A DNA stretch of 64,000 nt, from the IMG/VR virus record IMGVR_UViG_3300021090_000723, positions 1 to 64,000 of that record; one strand, 5' to 3'. The notes under the pieces were generated by a model. The model saw nothing but the letters and a program-made list of their open reading frames with translations. It did no database searches and was not told the origin of the DNA. Below are positions 23,409 through 31,228 of the stretch, one piece after another. This DNA comes from a virus. Position numbers and translations under genes: made by a program. Position 1 is the stretch's first letter; each line of letters starts with the position of its first letter.

Positions 23409-23671
23409 CCGAGCATCCTCAGCGATTTCCTCAGCGCCAGGCGCACCTGGACTTCGGCCGCGAGCATCGCTGCCTTCGCCGTCCGGAAGCGGCCGCGGTA
23501 TTTCTCCTCGTACCCCCCGATTCTGTACATCCAGGGCATGCCAGGCTCTTTCCGCGCCACGCGGGCCTCGGGCTCGATCGGCAGCATGAGGTCGTACTGG
23601 ATCGGGCCGGTGCGCCCCACGATTCGCCACCCCGTCGCGTGCCAATGCTCGCGGATCTTGCGGCTTGCCAT
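23405..23671 (-). CDS. hypothetical basic protein (88 aa)
   Basis: Start ATG 23671 (MASRKIREHWHATGWRIV), sharing a base with the upstream stop. Strand-rich start, then a basic helix with FRTAKAAMLAAEVQVRLALR. Function unknown. Confidence 0.6.
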   Translation of the reverse strand: MASRKIREHWHATGWRIVGRTGPIQYDLMLPIEPEARVARKEPGMPWMYRIGGYEEKYRGRFRTAKAAMLAAEVQVRLALRKSLRMLG

Positions 23672-24573
23672 CACGCCACCTTCGGTTTGATCTTGGCGTG
23701 CGCTTCGGGCGGCACGCGGCATCCCTTCTCGTGCGGAGCGGGCCCCCACTTTTTTTGCCAGGTGCCCTTCGGCAGCGGGTATTCTTTGTCCTCGCTGACG
23801 TAGCCGTAGTAGATCCGCAAGCGCTCGATCCAGTCGTTCACGCTCGCTGCGCGGTCTTCCATCTGGATGACGGTCGCGCCGCCGGCGCCTGGCCCGCCAC
23901 CGAACGGCGCGCGGTTCATCTGGAGGGCGTTGCAGTACCAGGTCTGGAAGGCGGCCTCCCAGTCCACCATCCGCGAGCCCTTGCCGGTGTGGAAGCCCGT
24001 GAATTTGAAGACCTCGTCCTCGATGTTCAGGTCTGGCCGCTTGTGCCTCGCCCAATAGGCCACCGCCTTCGCCTTCGCAGACTCGGAAGGAGTGTAGTCC
24101 CCTATCAAGACCTTGGGTCTCGAAACCAGTCGCTTGGCCGCGGCTTCTGCCGCGGTGGCTTCAGTGAGGGTTCTTTGACGGTTCATACTAGAAGGTTCTG
24201 CCTGCACCGTGCGCCCCACCCCGCCTGCACCACGTTCCGGTTTTTTGGCGCCAGCTGCCCCAGGGGGTGCAGGATTCGTATCTGTCGGCGCCACCTGCCC
24301 CCTCCCCCCCATACACAACTGGTAGACGTTCGATCGATTCGACCCGTCATCGTTTTTGCGAGGGATGATCCTTATGAGCCCGGCGTCCTCCAGCTTCCGC
24401 AAATGCTCCCGGATGGCCCGCTCGGACAGTTCGGTGTGGCGCACCATGTAGCCGACCGATGGCCACGACACCCCGTCATCGTTCGAATTGTCGGCGAGCT
24501 TCACGAGGACGAGCTTGCTGGCGTAAGCCCCCGTCTGTTGCTCAAACGCCCACGTCACGCACCTACCGCTCAT
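23671..24573 (-). CDS. winged-helix replication-type protein
   Basis: 300 aa from ATG 24573 (MSGRCVTWAFEQQTGAYAS). Residues about 18-82 form an HTH_36-like winged helix (KLVLVKLADNSNDDGVSWPS, LSERAIREHLRKLEDAGLIR). The middle is a disordered Pro/Ala stretch. The C-terminal half (DWEAAFQTWYCNALQM; ERLRIYYGYV) resembles phage replication/primosomal proteins that load DnaB. Lying directly downstream of dnaB with a 4-bp overlap, it is probably the initiator or helicase loader. Confidence 0.7.
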   Translation of the reverse strand: MSGRCVTWAFEQQTGAYASKLVLVKLADNSNDDGVSWPSVGYMVRHTELSERAIREHLRKLEDAGLIRIIPRKNDDGSNRSNVYQLCMGGRGQVAPTDTNPAPPGAAGAKKPERGAGGVGRTVQAEPSSMNRQRTLTEATAAEAAAKRLVSRPKVLIGDYTPSESAKAKAVAYWARHKRPDLNIEDEVFKFTGFHTGKGSRMVDWEAAFQTWYCNALQMNRAPFGGGPGAGGATVIQMEDRAASVNDWIERLRIYYGYVSEDKEYPLPKGTWQKKWGPAPHEKGCRVPPEAHAKIKPKVA

Positions 24574-26072
24574 GTGAATAGCCCTCTCGCTTCCTCTTCG
24601 GTGATGACCTTGCCGATGGGCCGCTGATCGCGGACGGCGGATGCGGTCATGTCGCACCACAGTTCGAAGTCCACGCGGCGGCCGCCGCGGTTCTTGAAGC
24701 ACAGCATTTCGAACTTGTGCTTGGCGTTCTGGTAGTCGGCCTGCCAGGCATCAAACTCAGCTTGGCTCGCGGCCTTGGCCTCGGCGCGGCGCTGCTCGAG
24801 ATACCAACCTGGGCGATAGGTGGCGAAGAGCACGTCGCACTCGTTCTCGATGCCACCCGATTCCCGGATGTCCTGCGCGGTCGGCCGGCGCTCGGCCTCC
24901 ACGCCCTTGCCCATACCCTTGTTCAGCAACTGGATTCCGGCGACCACCACCCAGCCGAGCTTCTTGGCCAGGGACTTGAGCCCGCGGGCGATGTGGTTGA
25001 CCTCCTGCTCGCGTGATCGATCGCGGCCCATGTCGGACGGGGCCACGATCTGCGTGTAGTCGACCACGACCATGCCGAGGGGCCCGCGCCCGATCGCCCA
25101 CGTCCTGGCGCGCGCGGCCACATCTTCGATGGTCAGCTGGTCGTCATCGATGATGAAGAGCGGCAGGTTGTTCAGGCGGAGGCGCGCGCGGGCGGCGCGG
25201 TCGAACTCTTCCTCGGTCAGCGTGCCGTTCCGGAACTTGCGATATTCGAGCGCGCTCTTGCCGCCGTTCTCGAAGTAGTCGATGTCGCACAGCGTGCGCT
25301 CAGCCCATTGCCCGTTCGCCATTTCGATGGAGAAGACGATCACCGGTGTCCCCCGGAGCGCGGCGCCGAGCGCGATCCCACCCATCAGGGCGGACTTGCC
25401 CATGCCGGACCGCCCGGCGATTCCCACCAGGTCGCTGCCCCTGAAACCGCCGATCTCGGAGTCCACCGTGTGCAGGCCGATCTTGACCGTCGGGAACTTC
25501 TCGCCTTGAAAGCGGCGTTCGTGCATGTCGAGTACCTCCCCAGCAACCTTGTCGAGTGAGAGCGCTGGCTTCCCCTGTCCCTGGCTCGCGGCCTGGAAGA
25601 GTGCTTCCGAGGCGCGCCCGGCGACCTCGGTAGCCGCCACGCCATAGGGTGCGGCGTATGCCTGGTTGACAACGTCCTCGCCGATGCGGATCAGATGCCG
25701 CCGCAGTTCGAGATCCTTGAGGATGGCGATGTAGTCGGGGACGTTCGGCAGCGCTGGCGCGGAGCGCGCGAGGCTCAGCAGGTACTGGATGCCGCCGACC
25801 TCGGCCATGCCGGCGTCGTTCTCCAGCATCGCCTTCAACGTCAGCGGCGTGACGTACATCCCCTTGGCGAAGAGCCCCACCATTTCGGCATACATCCGCT
25901 GGTGGAACGGGTCGTAGAACTCCTCGGGCCTGAGCGTGAGGGCTGCACGCTCGAACCAATGGTTGTCGACCATGAGGGCGCCGAGCAGCGCCTGCTCGAT
26001 CTCGACGTCATAGGGGATTTTCCGCTCCGGCGTCTCCGAATCCAAAGCATAATGCGGCTTAGACGACGCCAT
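24570..26072 (-). CDS. dnaB: replicative DNA helicase (DnaB family)
   Basis: 500 aa, close to host DnaB length. The N-terminal domain is clear (VEIEQALLGALMVDN, FYDPFHQRMYAEM). The RecA-like domain has Walker A GRSGMGKSA (220-228), VFSIEMANGQWAER, Walker B MVVVDYTQI (334-342), and the IRESGGIENECDVL element. It should unwind phage DNA as a hexamer at the fork. No polymerase or primase of its own is in the window, so it may recruit host ones. Confidence 0.93.
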   Translation of the reverse strand: MASSKPHYALDSETPERKIPYDVEIEQALLGALMVDNHWFERAALTLRPEEFYDPFHQRMYAEMVGLFAKGMYVTPLTLKAMLENDAGMAEVGGIQYLLSLARSAPALPNVPDYIAILKDLELRRHLIRIGEDVVNQAYAAPYGVAATEVAGRASEALFQAASQGQGKPALSLDKVAGEVLDMHERRFQGEKFPTVKIGLHTVDSEIGGFRGSDLVGIAGRSGMGKSALMGGIALGAALRGTPVIVFSIEMANGQWAERTLCDIDYFENGGKSALEYRKFRNGTLTEEEFDRAARARLRLNNLPLFIIDDDQLTIEDVAARARTWAIGRGPLGMVVVDYTQIVAPSDMGRDRSREQEVNHIARGLKSLAKKLGWVVVAGIQLLNKGMGKGVEAERRPTAQDIRESGGIENECDVLFATYRPGWYLEQRRAEAKAASQAEFDAWQADYQNAKHKFEMLCFKNRGGRRVDFELWCDMTASAVRDQRPIGKVITEEEARGLFT

Positions 26073-26084
26073 GAACGCAACGCC

Positions 26085-26249
26085 TCAACCTACTGAGTTT
26101 GTGGGGAAAGTGTCTCGCGCGATGTCGACCGCCACGCGCAATGGGCTGGTCTCACGGCACTCGCCGTCGCCCGGCTTCAGATGGTCGAGCCGGAACAGCA
26201 GGGAGATCAGGTACTGGTCCTCAGCGGGCCAGTGGCTTGGAAGCTCCAT
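26085..26249 (-). CDS. 54-aa small protein
   Basis: From ATG 26249 (MELPSHWPAEDQYLISLLF) to the TGA at 26085, overlapping the upstream gene by 29 bp and ending 12 bp before dnaB. Helical first half, then GDGECRETSPLRVAVDIARD. It fills a gap with no other gene. Function unknown. Confidence 0.5.
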   Translation of the reverse strand: MELPSHWPAEDQYLISLLFRLDHLKPGDGECRETSPLRVAVDIARDTFPTNSVG

Positions 26250-26457
26250 GGGCCCTCGCGAATTCGTCGCCTGCTTTTGTCGGGGTGATGATGAACAGGC
26301 GATTGCGGCCCTTGATTCCGATCTTCTTGATCTTGACCGCTATCAGCTTGTTCCGTCGGAGGGTTTCGACCGGACCGGCGCGCTTGCCGTCAACGGCCAA
26401 CGTGCGTTCGAGGACGACGCGGGCAAGGAGCGTGCGCTGGCCAGGGGTCATCCTCAT
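26221..26457 (-). CDS. small winged-helix-like protein (78 aa)
   Basis: Begins MRMTPGQRTLLARVVLERTL. PVETLRRNKLIAVKIKKIG and NRLFIITPTKAGDEFARAHG resemble the recognition helix and wing of a MarR-type fold ending in a typical TxKGxxF-like motif. Likely DNA-binding. It overlaps the proQ-like gene by 4 bp. Confidence 0.6.
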   Translation of the reverse strand: MRMTPGQRTLLARVVLERTLAVDGKRAGPVETLRRNKLIAVKIKKIGIKGRNRLFIITPTKAGDEFARAHGASKPLAR

Positions 26458-26798
26458 GCTGCTTTTGCCCTCGGCAAGCTGGAGGCCTCGCGCTCGGCGA
26501 ACTTCTCGGCGCAGAACTTGGCCTCCGATTCGGTGACCGCCCCGTCCGCGCCTTCGAACCCGTAGCGCGTGGCGCCCTCGGTGCAGCGTTCGAGGTAGTC
26601 GCGCCGCCGGGTGAGCCAGGCGAGCAGACCCATCACCACGTGGCGCTTGATCTCCGGGAAGCGCATGCGGAGATCGAAGTTGATGCCGATCTTGAGCGGT
26701 ACGGGGTTCTCAAGACTGAACAATTCGGGATGGAGCGCCGCCAGAGCGATCCGCGCCCGGTGAATCGCGACCCAGTCAAAGTTCGGCTTCTGTTTCAT
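26454..26798 (-). CDS. ProQ/FinO-family RNA chaperone
   Basis: 114 aa from ATG 26798 (MKQKPNFDWVAIHRARIAL). It has the full FinO-domain order: LAALHPELFSLENPVPLKIG, INFDLRMRFPEIKRHVV, LAWLTRRRDYLERCTEGATRY, GFEGADGAVTESEAKFCAEK. ProQ/FinO proteins bind structured RNA and act with small RNAs or as antisense chaperones. A phage copy could control phage mRNAs or displace host sRNA regulation. Its leader (26799-26983) contains a perfect 10-bp inverted repeat, a possible self-target. Confidence 0.85.
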   Translation of the reverse strand: MKQKPNFDWVAIHRARIALAALHPELFSLENPVPLKIGINFDLRMRFPEIKRHVVMGLLAWLTRRRDYLERCTEGATRYGFEGADGAVTESEAKFCAEKFAEREASSLPRAKAA

Positions 26799-26819
26799 GG
26801 ATTGCCCCGAGCAGGCTCC

Positions 26820-26878
26820 GGGTCGGTCGATGCCGACTGTCGAGGGGGGCAAATGACGTAGCCTGGACCGACCGACCC
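26820..26878 (-). repeat. 10-bp perfect inverted repeat in the leader of the proQ-like gene
   Basis: GGGTCGGTCG at 26820-26829 and its exact complement CGACCGACCC at 26869-26878, 39 bp apart. It lies 22 bp upstream of the ProQ-like start on the minus strand, in a 185-bp stretch (26799-26983) without a gene. It would fold in the mRNA leader, or could be a protein-binding site. A weak -10-like TACAGT near 26935 suggests transcription starts before it. Confidence 0.5.
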
Positions 26879-26983
26879 TGGAACCGATACCGCACCACCT
26901 TTCGAGGGGTGATTCGGCGAGGCGGACTGTACACGAAGCCCGCGGTTGTTGAACGGAACTGTCGCTCGAATTCACAGAAATCG

Positions 26984-27310
26984 TCAGGTCTGTGGGTATG
27001 TGGATCGATTCTCCCGCAGGTAGCGCAGGGTCTTCTTCAGGTGGCTGCTCCAGTTGCCGTAGCACTCGGCGTTCCGCTTGAGCCGCCGGGCGGAGCGCCG
27101 CTGGATCTTCGCCGGGGCCAGCTTCCACGCCGGCATGGCGGACACCGGGACCCTGATGTGCTGGCCGGTCGCGAGCATGATGAGATTTACCCATTTCGGC
27201 CCAAAGCTGGCCGAGTAGTGGCGCCACCCGATCGGGAACGGATCGGGGAGGTTCGCCTCGATGATGTAGATTGCCCCGCGCTCGGGGATGTGCTTTACGT
27301 CGTCGCTCAT
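26984..27310 (-). CDS. hypothetical protein (108 aa)
   Basis: The start ATG at 27310 (MSDDVKHIPERGAIYIIEA) has AGGAG nine bases upstream. The ATG two codons earlier would be too close to that site. Beta-rich middle (HYSASFGPKWVNLIMLATGQ), basic C-terminus (AKIQRRSARRLKRNA). It lies between two gene-free stretches that carry inverted repeats. Function unknown. Confidence 0.65.
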   Translation of the reverse strand: MSDDVKHIPERGAIYIIEANLPDPFPIGWRHYSASFGPKWVNLIMLATGQHIRVPVSAMPAWKLAPAKIQRRSARRLKRNAECYGNWSSHLKKTLRYLRENRSTYPQT

Positions 27311-27331
27311 TGGCATGACTCCTATCGTGGT

Positions 27332-27364
27332 CTCCGTCGGGTCCTCAGAACCGGTCCGACGGAG
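27332..27364. repeat. 9-bp perfect inverted repeat upstream of the gene at 26984
   Basis: CTCCGTCGG at 27332-27340 and CCGACGGAG at 27356-27364, 15 bp apart, about 20 bp before the start of the minus-strand gene. A second small palindrome (TTGTCCG..CGGACA) follows near 27383. With no T-tract on either side it is more likely an operator or mRNA structure than a terminator. Confidence 0.4.
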
Positions 27365-27454
27365 GTCATGCTACCAAATCGAGTTGTCCGATTTTCCCGG
27401 ACAGTTGGGGTAGACCCATGAAAAAGCTTAATAATGCTCGATTAGCGCATTAAA

Positions 27455-27550
27455 ATGCCCACCCTTGACACCGATGCCATAACGCTTCTCGCACGTGCCT
27501 GCGGCGTGTCGATGCGCGATTTGCTTGAGCTTCCTGCGGGTGAAAATATA
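27455..27550 (+). pseudogene. possible remnant of an Xre-family repressor
   Basis: The 236-bp gap 27317-27552 has no intact gene. On the plus strand, ATG 27455 opens MPTLDTDAITLLARACGVSM and RDLLELPAGENI, which is how the C-terminal helices of Xre/Cro repressors read (PTLDTL..IA.ALGVS..LL). The preceding helix-turn-helix part is missing (stop at 27443-27445), and the frame runs on into antisense of the next gene. This may be a truncated regulator, or chance. Confidence 0.3.
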
Positions 27551-27552
27551 TT

Positions 27553-28389
27553 TCAGTGCTCGATGAACACGATGGGCTTGGTCGTCGCCCAGCAGAGGGA
27601 ACAGGTCCCGCAATTCTTCGTCTTCCCGGTCTCGACCGGGCACACGATCGCGCCCGATAGTTTTACCCAATCCGACACAGTTTCCTTCACCACGACCGTC
27701 CTGGGGCCGTGTGTGGCGCCCGAGGTCCGGATGGCGAAGCGGTCCCACCGCCGGTCCCGCAAGGCCGCCAGGGCGCGCCCTATGCGCGTCGTGGGTTGCC
27801 AGGCGGTGTACCCGAACACCCGCAAGGCCGGGAAGGCATCCAGGGCCTCGGCCCATAGCTCGACATAGCCGACCGACCAGAAGTCACCGAGGATGTGCAG
27901 GCGCACCACGAAGCCGCGGCGGTGCCGGCGCTGGAGCTCTATAAGCTCGCTCCAGATCTTCGCTTCCAGGTCGGGCCCATGCACCATGCGCTTCGACCAA
28001 TGCAGGTTGTTCCCGTAGCAGGCCACCCACAGCTTGCAGTCTCGTGGGCACGTGGCGCGCTCTTCGAGCGTCAGGGCATAGATCGGCATGCCCCTCCACT
28101 TGCCCTTGGTGACGCGCTTGCCGAGCTTCCTCTGGAAGGCGCCGGTCTTGAGCGCCGCGCCCTCGCTGGTGACGCTGCCCGGGAACCTGGTCCGGCCCTC
28201 GCGCACGGCGGGCGCGTCCGGATTGTGGAAGCGGGGCTCGCCCTGGGGCTGGAGGGTGTACTTGGTCGCCCGCCCGTTCAGCTGCCCACGGGTGATGCCC
28301 ATTTCCCGTATGATGACGCTGGGCTTCTGCTTGAGCACGTTCCAGCGGTGCTCGAGTTCAGACCGGCGCTCGTCCGTCCAAAAGCGCAT
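27553..28389 (-). CDS. GcrA-like HTH fused to a Cys-cluster phage domain
   Basis: 278 aa. The first ~45 residues (MRFWTDERRSELEHRW, then VIIREMGITRGQLNGRATKY) follow the GcrA helix-turn-helix pattern (WTDER..L...W..G.....IA..LG.TR.AV.GK). The rest is a phage domain with TLEERATCPRDCKLWVACYG, LHILGDFWSVGYVELW, ALDAFPALRVFGYTAW and a final CPVETGKTKNCGTCSLC. The many Cys recall the DUF5131 protein at 14105. The role may be DNA-guided modification or regulation. It overlaps the methyltransferase gene upstream by 32 bp. Confidence 0.7.
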   Translation of the reverse strand: MRFWTDERRSELEHRWNVLKQKPSVIIREMGITRGQLNGRATKYTLQPQGEPRFHNPDAPAVREGRTRFPGSVTSEGAALKTGAFQRKLGKRVTKGKWRGMPIYALTLEERATCPRDCKLWVACYGNNLHWSKRMVHGPDLEAKIWSELIELQRRHRRGFVVRLHILGDFWSVGYVELWAEALDAFPALRVFGYTAWQPTTRIGRALAALRDRRWDRFAIRTSGATHGPRTVVVKETVSDWVKLSGAIVCPVETGKTKNCGTCSLCWATTKPIVFIEH

Positions 28390-29074
28390 CCTTCGCCCCG
28401 TAGACCAGGTAGTCGGTGTCGACCCGCTCCAACCTGGCGCGGCATGGCGGTATCCAATCGAAGATCGTGTCGTCCGCCCGCTTGTTCTTGTCCCAGACCA
28501 GCCAGCAATAGGCGGTCGCGGTGGTGAGCTTCTTGCCGTCGTCCTTCATCCGGATGCAGCGGCCCTTCACCAGGGGAAGGCGCTCGACGAACTGGAAGAC
28601 GAACGTCGGCCGGTCCCGCTTGTAGAGGTTGTTGTAGCGGTCGACGGTCTCAAGGAACGGCATGCGGACCAGGATCGCGCAGCCGAACTCGGCGCGATCG
28701 AGCGCGGTGAGCGCGAACTCCTCGCCCAGCCGGAACGGCGGGTTCGTGATGATCCAGTCGAAGCGCGGGTCGCCCTCGTACCGGATCAGGAAGTCCCGCT
28801 GCGCGTAGCCGGCGCCATAGTCGAAGACGTCCGAGCCGTGGACCAGGCGAAAATGCTCGGTCAGCGGCCGCGCCATGTAGCCCCGGTTGGCGGCGGGCTC
28901 CCAGCAGGCGCCATGACCAGGCTCCTGCATCACGAGCCCGCGCTTCTTCAGCATCATGATGAGGGCGCGCGTGCCCCAGGGCTGGGTCGGGAAGTCGTCG
29001 AGCACACCGTCTTCGTCGGGGTCGACCCGCTGGCTCATGTGGCTCGTGATGGTCTGGTTCCGCCTGCTCTTCAC
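28358..29074 (-). CDS. N6-adenine DNA methyltransferase-like protein
   Basis: 238 aa from the GTG at 29074 (GTGA overlap); Met13 is an alternative. CWEPAANRGYMARPL fits SAM-binding motif I and DWIITNPPFRLGEEF is motif IV (NPPF), the catalytic site of amino-methyltransferases. The first motif lacks the usual GxG (has ANRG), as in many phage proteins of this type. It may mask phage DNA from restriction. No matching restriction enzyme is nearby. Confidence 0.8.
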   Translation of the reverse strand: MKSRRNQTITSHMSQRVDPDEDGVLDDFPTQPWGTRALIMMLKKRGLVMQEPGHGACWEPAANRGYMARPLTEHFRLVHGSDVFDYGAGYAQRDFLIRYEGDPRFDWIITNPPFRLGEEFALTALDRAEFGCAILVRMPFLETVDRYNNLYKRDRPTFVFQFVERLPLVKGRCIRMKDDGKKLTTATAYCWLVWDKNKRADDTIFDWIPPCRARLERVDTDYLVYGAKDALLDGRAPV

Positions 29075-29322
29075 GGGGCGGACTGTCGGTTATCATCCGT
29101 CGTTTTGTCGGTATGTAACTGACTAACCGACATGGCCATCCGGATCACCGTTGAGGCTGTGAAGAGCTTGCCGTTCACGAGGGCCATCGAGCGGCCCGCG
29201 CGGACGACTGTAAACCCGGATTTTCGGAGAAGCAGCACGGCGTCGTAGTAACGCACAGGTTCTCGACGCTTCCGGCGCGGCTGACGCGGGTCATCGAACA
29301 GCGGCGGCTGGTGCTCGCTCAT
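29071..29322 (-). CDS. hypothetical protein (83 aa)
   Basis: Begins MSEHQPPLFDDPRQPRRKRR. After a basic lead, DAVLLLRKSGFTVVRAGRSM and ALVNGKLFTASTVIRMA look like a small alpha/beta fold. Coupled to the sigma-like gene upstream. Function unknown. Confidence 0.6.
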   Translation of the reverse strand: MSEHQPPLFDDPRQPRRKRREPVRYYDAVLLLRKSGFTVVRAGRSMALVNGKLFTASTVIRMAMSVSQLHTDKTTDDNRQSAP

Positions 29323-29819
29323 CCACAGGCTTTCCGGAGCGTCTTGCGCGCCCGCGCCACGCGGCTCTTCACGGTCCCGACTGCGCAGCAGACGTTGTCC
29401 GCGATCTTCTCGTAGGAGTGGCCGCGCGCGATCAGCAGCAGGCTATCGATCTGATGGAGCGGCAGTTTCGAGAACGCCTCCAAGATGTCCCGGAGGTCGG
29501 CGGCGTCCTCCTGGTTTCCAGGCACGGCCATGTCGTGGACGACGCTATCGCCCTCCTCGTTCCCGATGGTGGCCGAGATCGGGTTATGCACGCCCAGCCG
29601 GCGCATCTGCGAGAAGTGCCCGTTGCGCAGGATGGTGAAGAGCCAGGCCTTCATGTTGGAGCCGGGCCGGAACGCCGCGCGATGCTCCCAGGCCTTGAGC
29701 ATGACAAACTGCGCCAGGTCTTCGGCATCCTCACGCGAGCGGTGAAGCCTGGACCTGGCGAAGGCGAACAGGAACTTCCGGTGAGCCATGATCTCGCGTC
29801 CGAAGTCGCGGTCGCTCAA
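29319..29819 (-). CDS. ECF sigma factor, EcfG/ECF15-like
   Basis: 166 aa from the TTG at 29819, whose T-TGA overlap couples it to the gene upstream; ATG 29789 (MAHRKFLF) is the fallback start. Region 2: FLFAFARSRLHRSREDAEDL then FRPGSNMKAWLFTILRNGHF, very close to alphaproteobacterial EcfG. Region 4: LPLHQIDSLLLIARGHSYEK and CCAVGTVKSRVARARKTLRK. EcfG normally runs the general stress response and is held by NepR/PhyR. A phage copy could redirect host polymerase to phage promoters or hijack that pathway. Confidence 0.85.
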   Translation of the reverse strand: MSDRDFGREIMAHRKFLFAFARSRLHRSREDAEDLAQFVMLKAWEHRAAFRPGSNMKAWLFTILRNGHFSQMRRLGVHNPISATIGNEEGDSVVHDMAVPGNQEDAADLRDILEAFSKLPLHQIDSLLLIARGHSYEKIADNVCCAVGTVKSRVARARKTLRKACG

Positions 29820-31228
29820 AACGTCAGCGGCGGCAGTTCGGCTTCCACCCGGTGCCTGTTCACCAGCGCCACCACCGCATCCCACTCCGTTCGTTTGCCG
29901 TCGATCATCCATGCAGATCTGTGGGGGCCCGAGTCCGCGACATGGTGGCCCTTCTTCCTCAAATACTCGGCAATGTTGAAGCTCGCCGCCGAATCGGCCT
30001 CAGGGAACTTACGCACGCCGTTCGCTTCCGTGAACCTCTCGATGGCATCCCTCGCGGCCGGGTCGCGCTTGAGCGGCACGTCCTTGGGCTTCTCCTGGCG
30101 GACCACCGGCATCGAGACCTTCACTTCGAGCGGGCCCGGTCCCTTCTTGGTCTTGATCTCCTCGGCGATGCGCTCGCCGGCGGGGGTCAAGTGCCACTTC
30201 CCGCCGACACCCATCCCGACCAGGCCGTGCTCTCGCAGCCTGAGCAGGATTTTCGAAAGCTCATGCGTGCCGATACCGGCCAAGGCCAGCATGCGGTCGC
30301 TCAGGTCGTCCTTGCTCACGCAGATCAGCGCGGAACGCTGGCGGGCGCTCAGGTCGTCGGCATAGATCGCACTGTCGGCTGGCTCGGACTGCGGCTCGAT
30401 GCTCGAGACCGGCCCCGGCTCCTTGCGCGGCAGCGCCGGCGCCGACGGGCCCGACGGTCCTCTGTCCCTGTTGCCGCCCTGCCTCGGCATATCGACCTGA
30501 GGTTCGCCCTCCGCGATGACCCGGTAGTCCGGCGCCATGTGGACGCCCACGTTCCGGATGTAGCCCTTGCGTTCGAGCGAGACGAGCAGGGTCGTGATGC
30601 TGCCTTTGGCCACGCCGGCGCGCTCGACTATCACCAAGGCGGTCGGCCGCCGCTGGAGTTTGGTGAAATACCTTAGGGCCTCAAACACCTTGGCCTCGTT
30701 CGGGGTGAGCGGCCTCAGGTTTGGATTGGCCACAAACCCCGGCTTGCCGATCTGGTCGGCATGAACCGGGAGCGCAAGCGGCATGGTGTTAAGATTCTCG
30801 CCCGGCTCGGAGGCTGGCGGCGGCGGGGCGGCCGGACTATCTCCTGGTAGGCGCGGCTTGGGCAGCGCCCATACTTGACCCTGCTCCGGCTCGCTCTCCT
30901 CAACCTCCTGATGCGCGATCCTCGTCCGGGTGGTCTCCACGACCGTGGTGCGCCGGACGCTCAGCGCAGATCTCGGCTCGGCTACATGCGCCGCGGCTGG
31001 CTGGTCGTCGCCCTCGCGGCCCTGGAGCAGTTGTTCTAGGCCGGCGCCGGTGGTGGCGCCCGGCCGGAAGTCGTTCTCCATGTCGGCATAGTCTTCGGCG
31101 CGGACCTTGTTCGTGAAGGTCGCGACCCGTCGGAAGATGTCCGGCGTGGCCTCATGCACCACAAAGACCAGGTGCTCGGTCTCCGCGATCGTTCCGACCA
31201 CGTACCAATACTTGGGCGCTTCGCTCAT
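29816..31228 (-). CDS. two-module winged-helix regulator
   Basis: 470 aa. An N-terminal alpha/beta part (about 1-55, YWYVVGTIAETEHLVFVVH) is followed by a disordered Pro/Glu linker. Then a winged helix at about 185-245 (LTPNEAKVFEALRYFTKLQR, SITTLLVSLERKGYIRNVG) and a second at about 300-365 (LSKILLRLREHGLVGMGVGG, WHLTPAGERIAEEI). The C-terminal ~100 residues are basic. Probably a transcription or replication regulator. It sits between the sigma factor and the RuvC-like gene. Confidence 0.65.
   Translation of the reverse strand: MSEAPKYWYVVGTIAETEHLVFVVHEATPDIFRRVATFTNKVRAEDYADMENDFRPGATTGAGLEQLLQGREGDDQPAAAHVAEPRSALSVRRTTVVETTRTRIAHQEVEESEPEQGQVWALPKPRLPGDSPAAPPPPASEPGENLNTMPLALPVHADQIGKPGFVANPNLRPLTPNEAKVFEALRYFTKLQRRPTALVIVERAGVAKGSITTLLVSLERKGYIRNVGVHMAPDYRVIAEGEPQVDMPRQGGNRDRGPSGPSAPALPRKEPGPVSSIEPQSEPADSAIYADDLSARQRSALICVSKDDLSDRMLALAGIGTHELSKILLRLREHGLVGMGVGGKWHLTPAGERIAEEIKTKKGPGPLEVKVSMPVVRQEKPKDVPLKRDPAARDAIERFTEANGVRKFPEADSAASFNIAEYLRKKGHHVADSGPHRSAWMIDGKRTEWDAVVALVNRHRVEAELPPLTF

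Noticed and set aside
26799-26983. tRNA or small RNA gene in the proQ leader
   Set aside because: The hairpin has no cloverleaf, anticodon arm or CCA end; only the inverted repeat can be supported.
28358-29074. Complete restriction-modification system
   Set aside because: No restriction endonuclease gene is adjacent; only the methylase-like protein is present.
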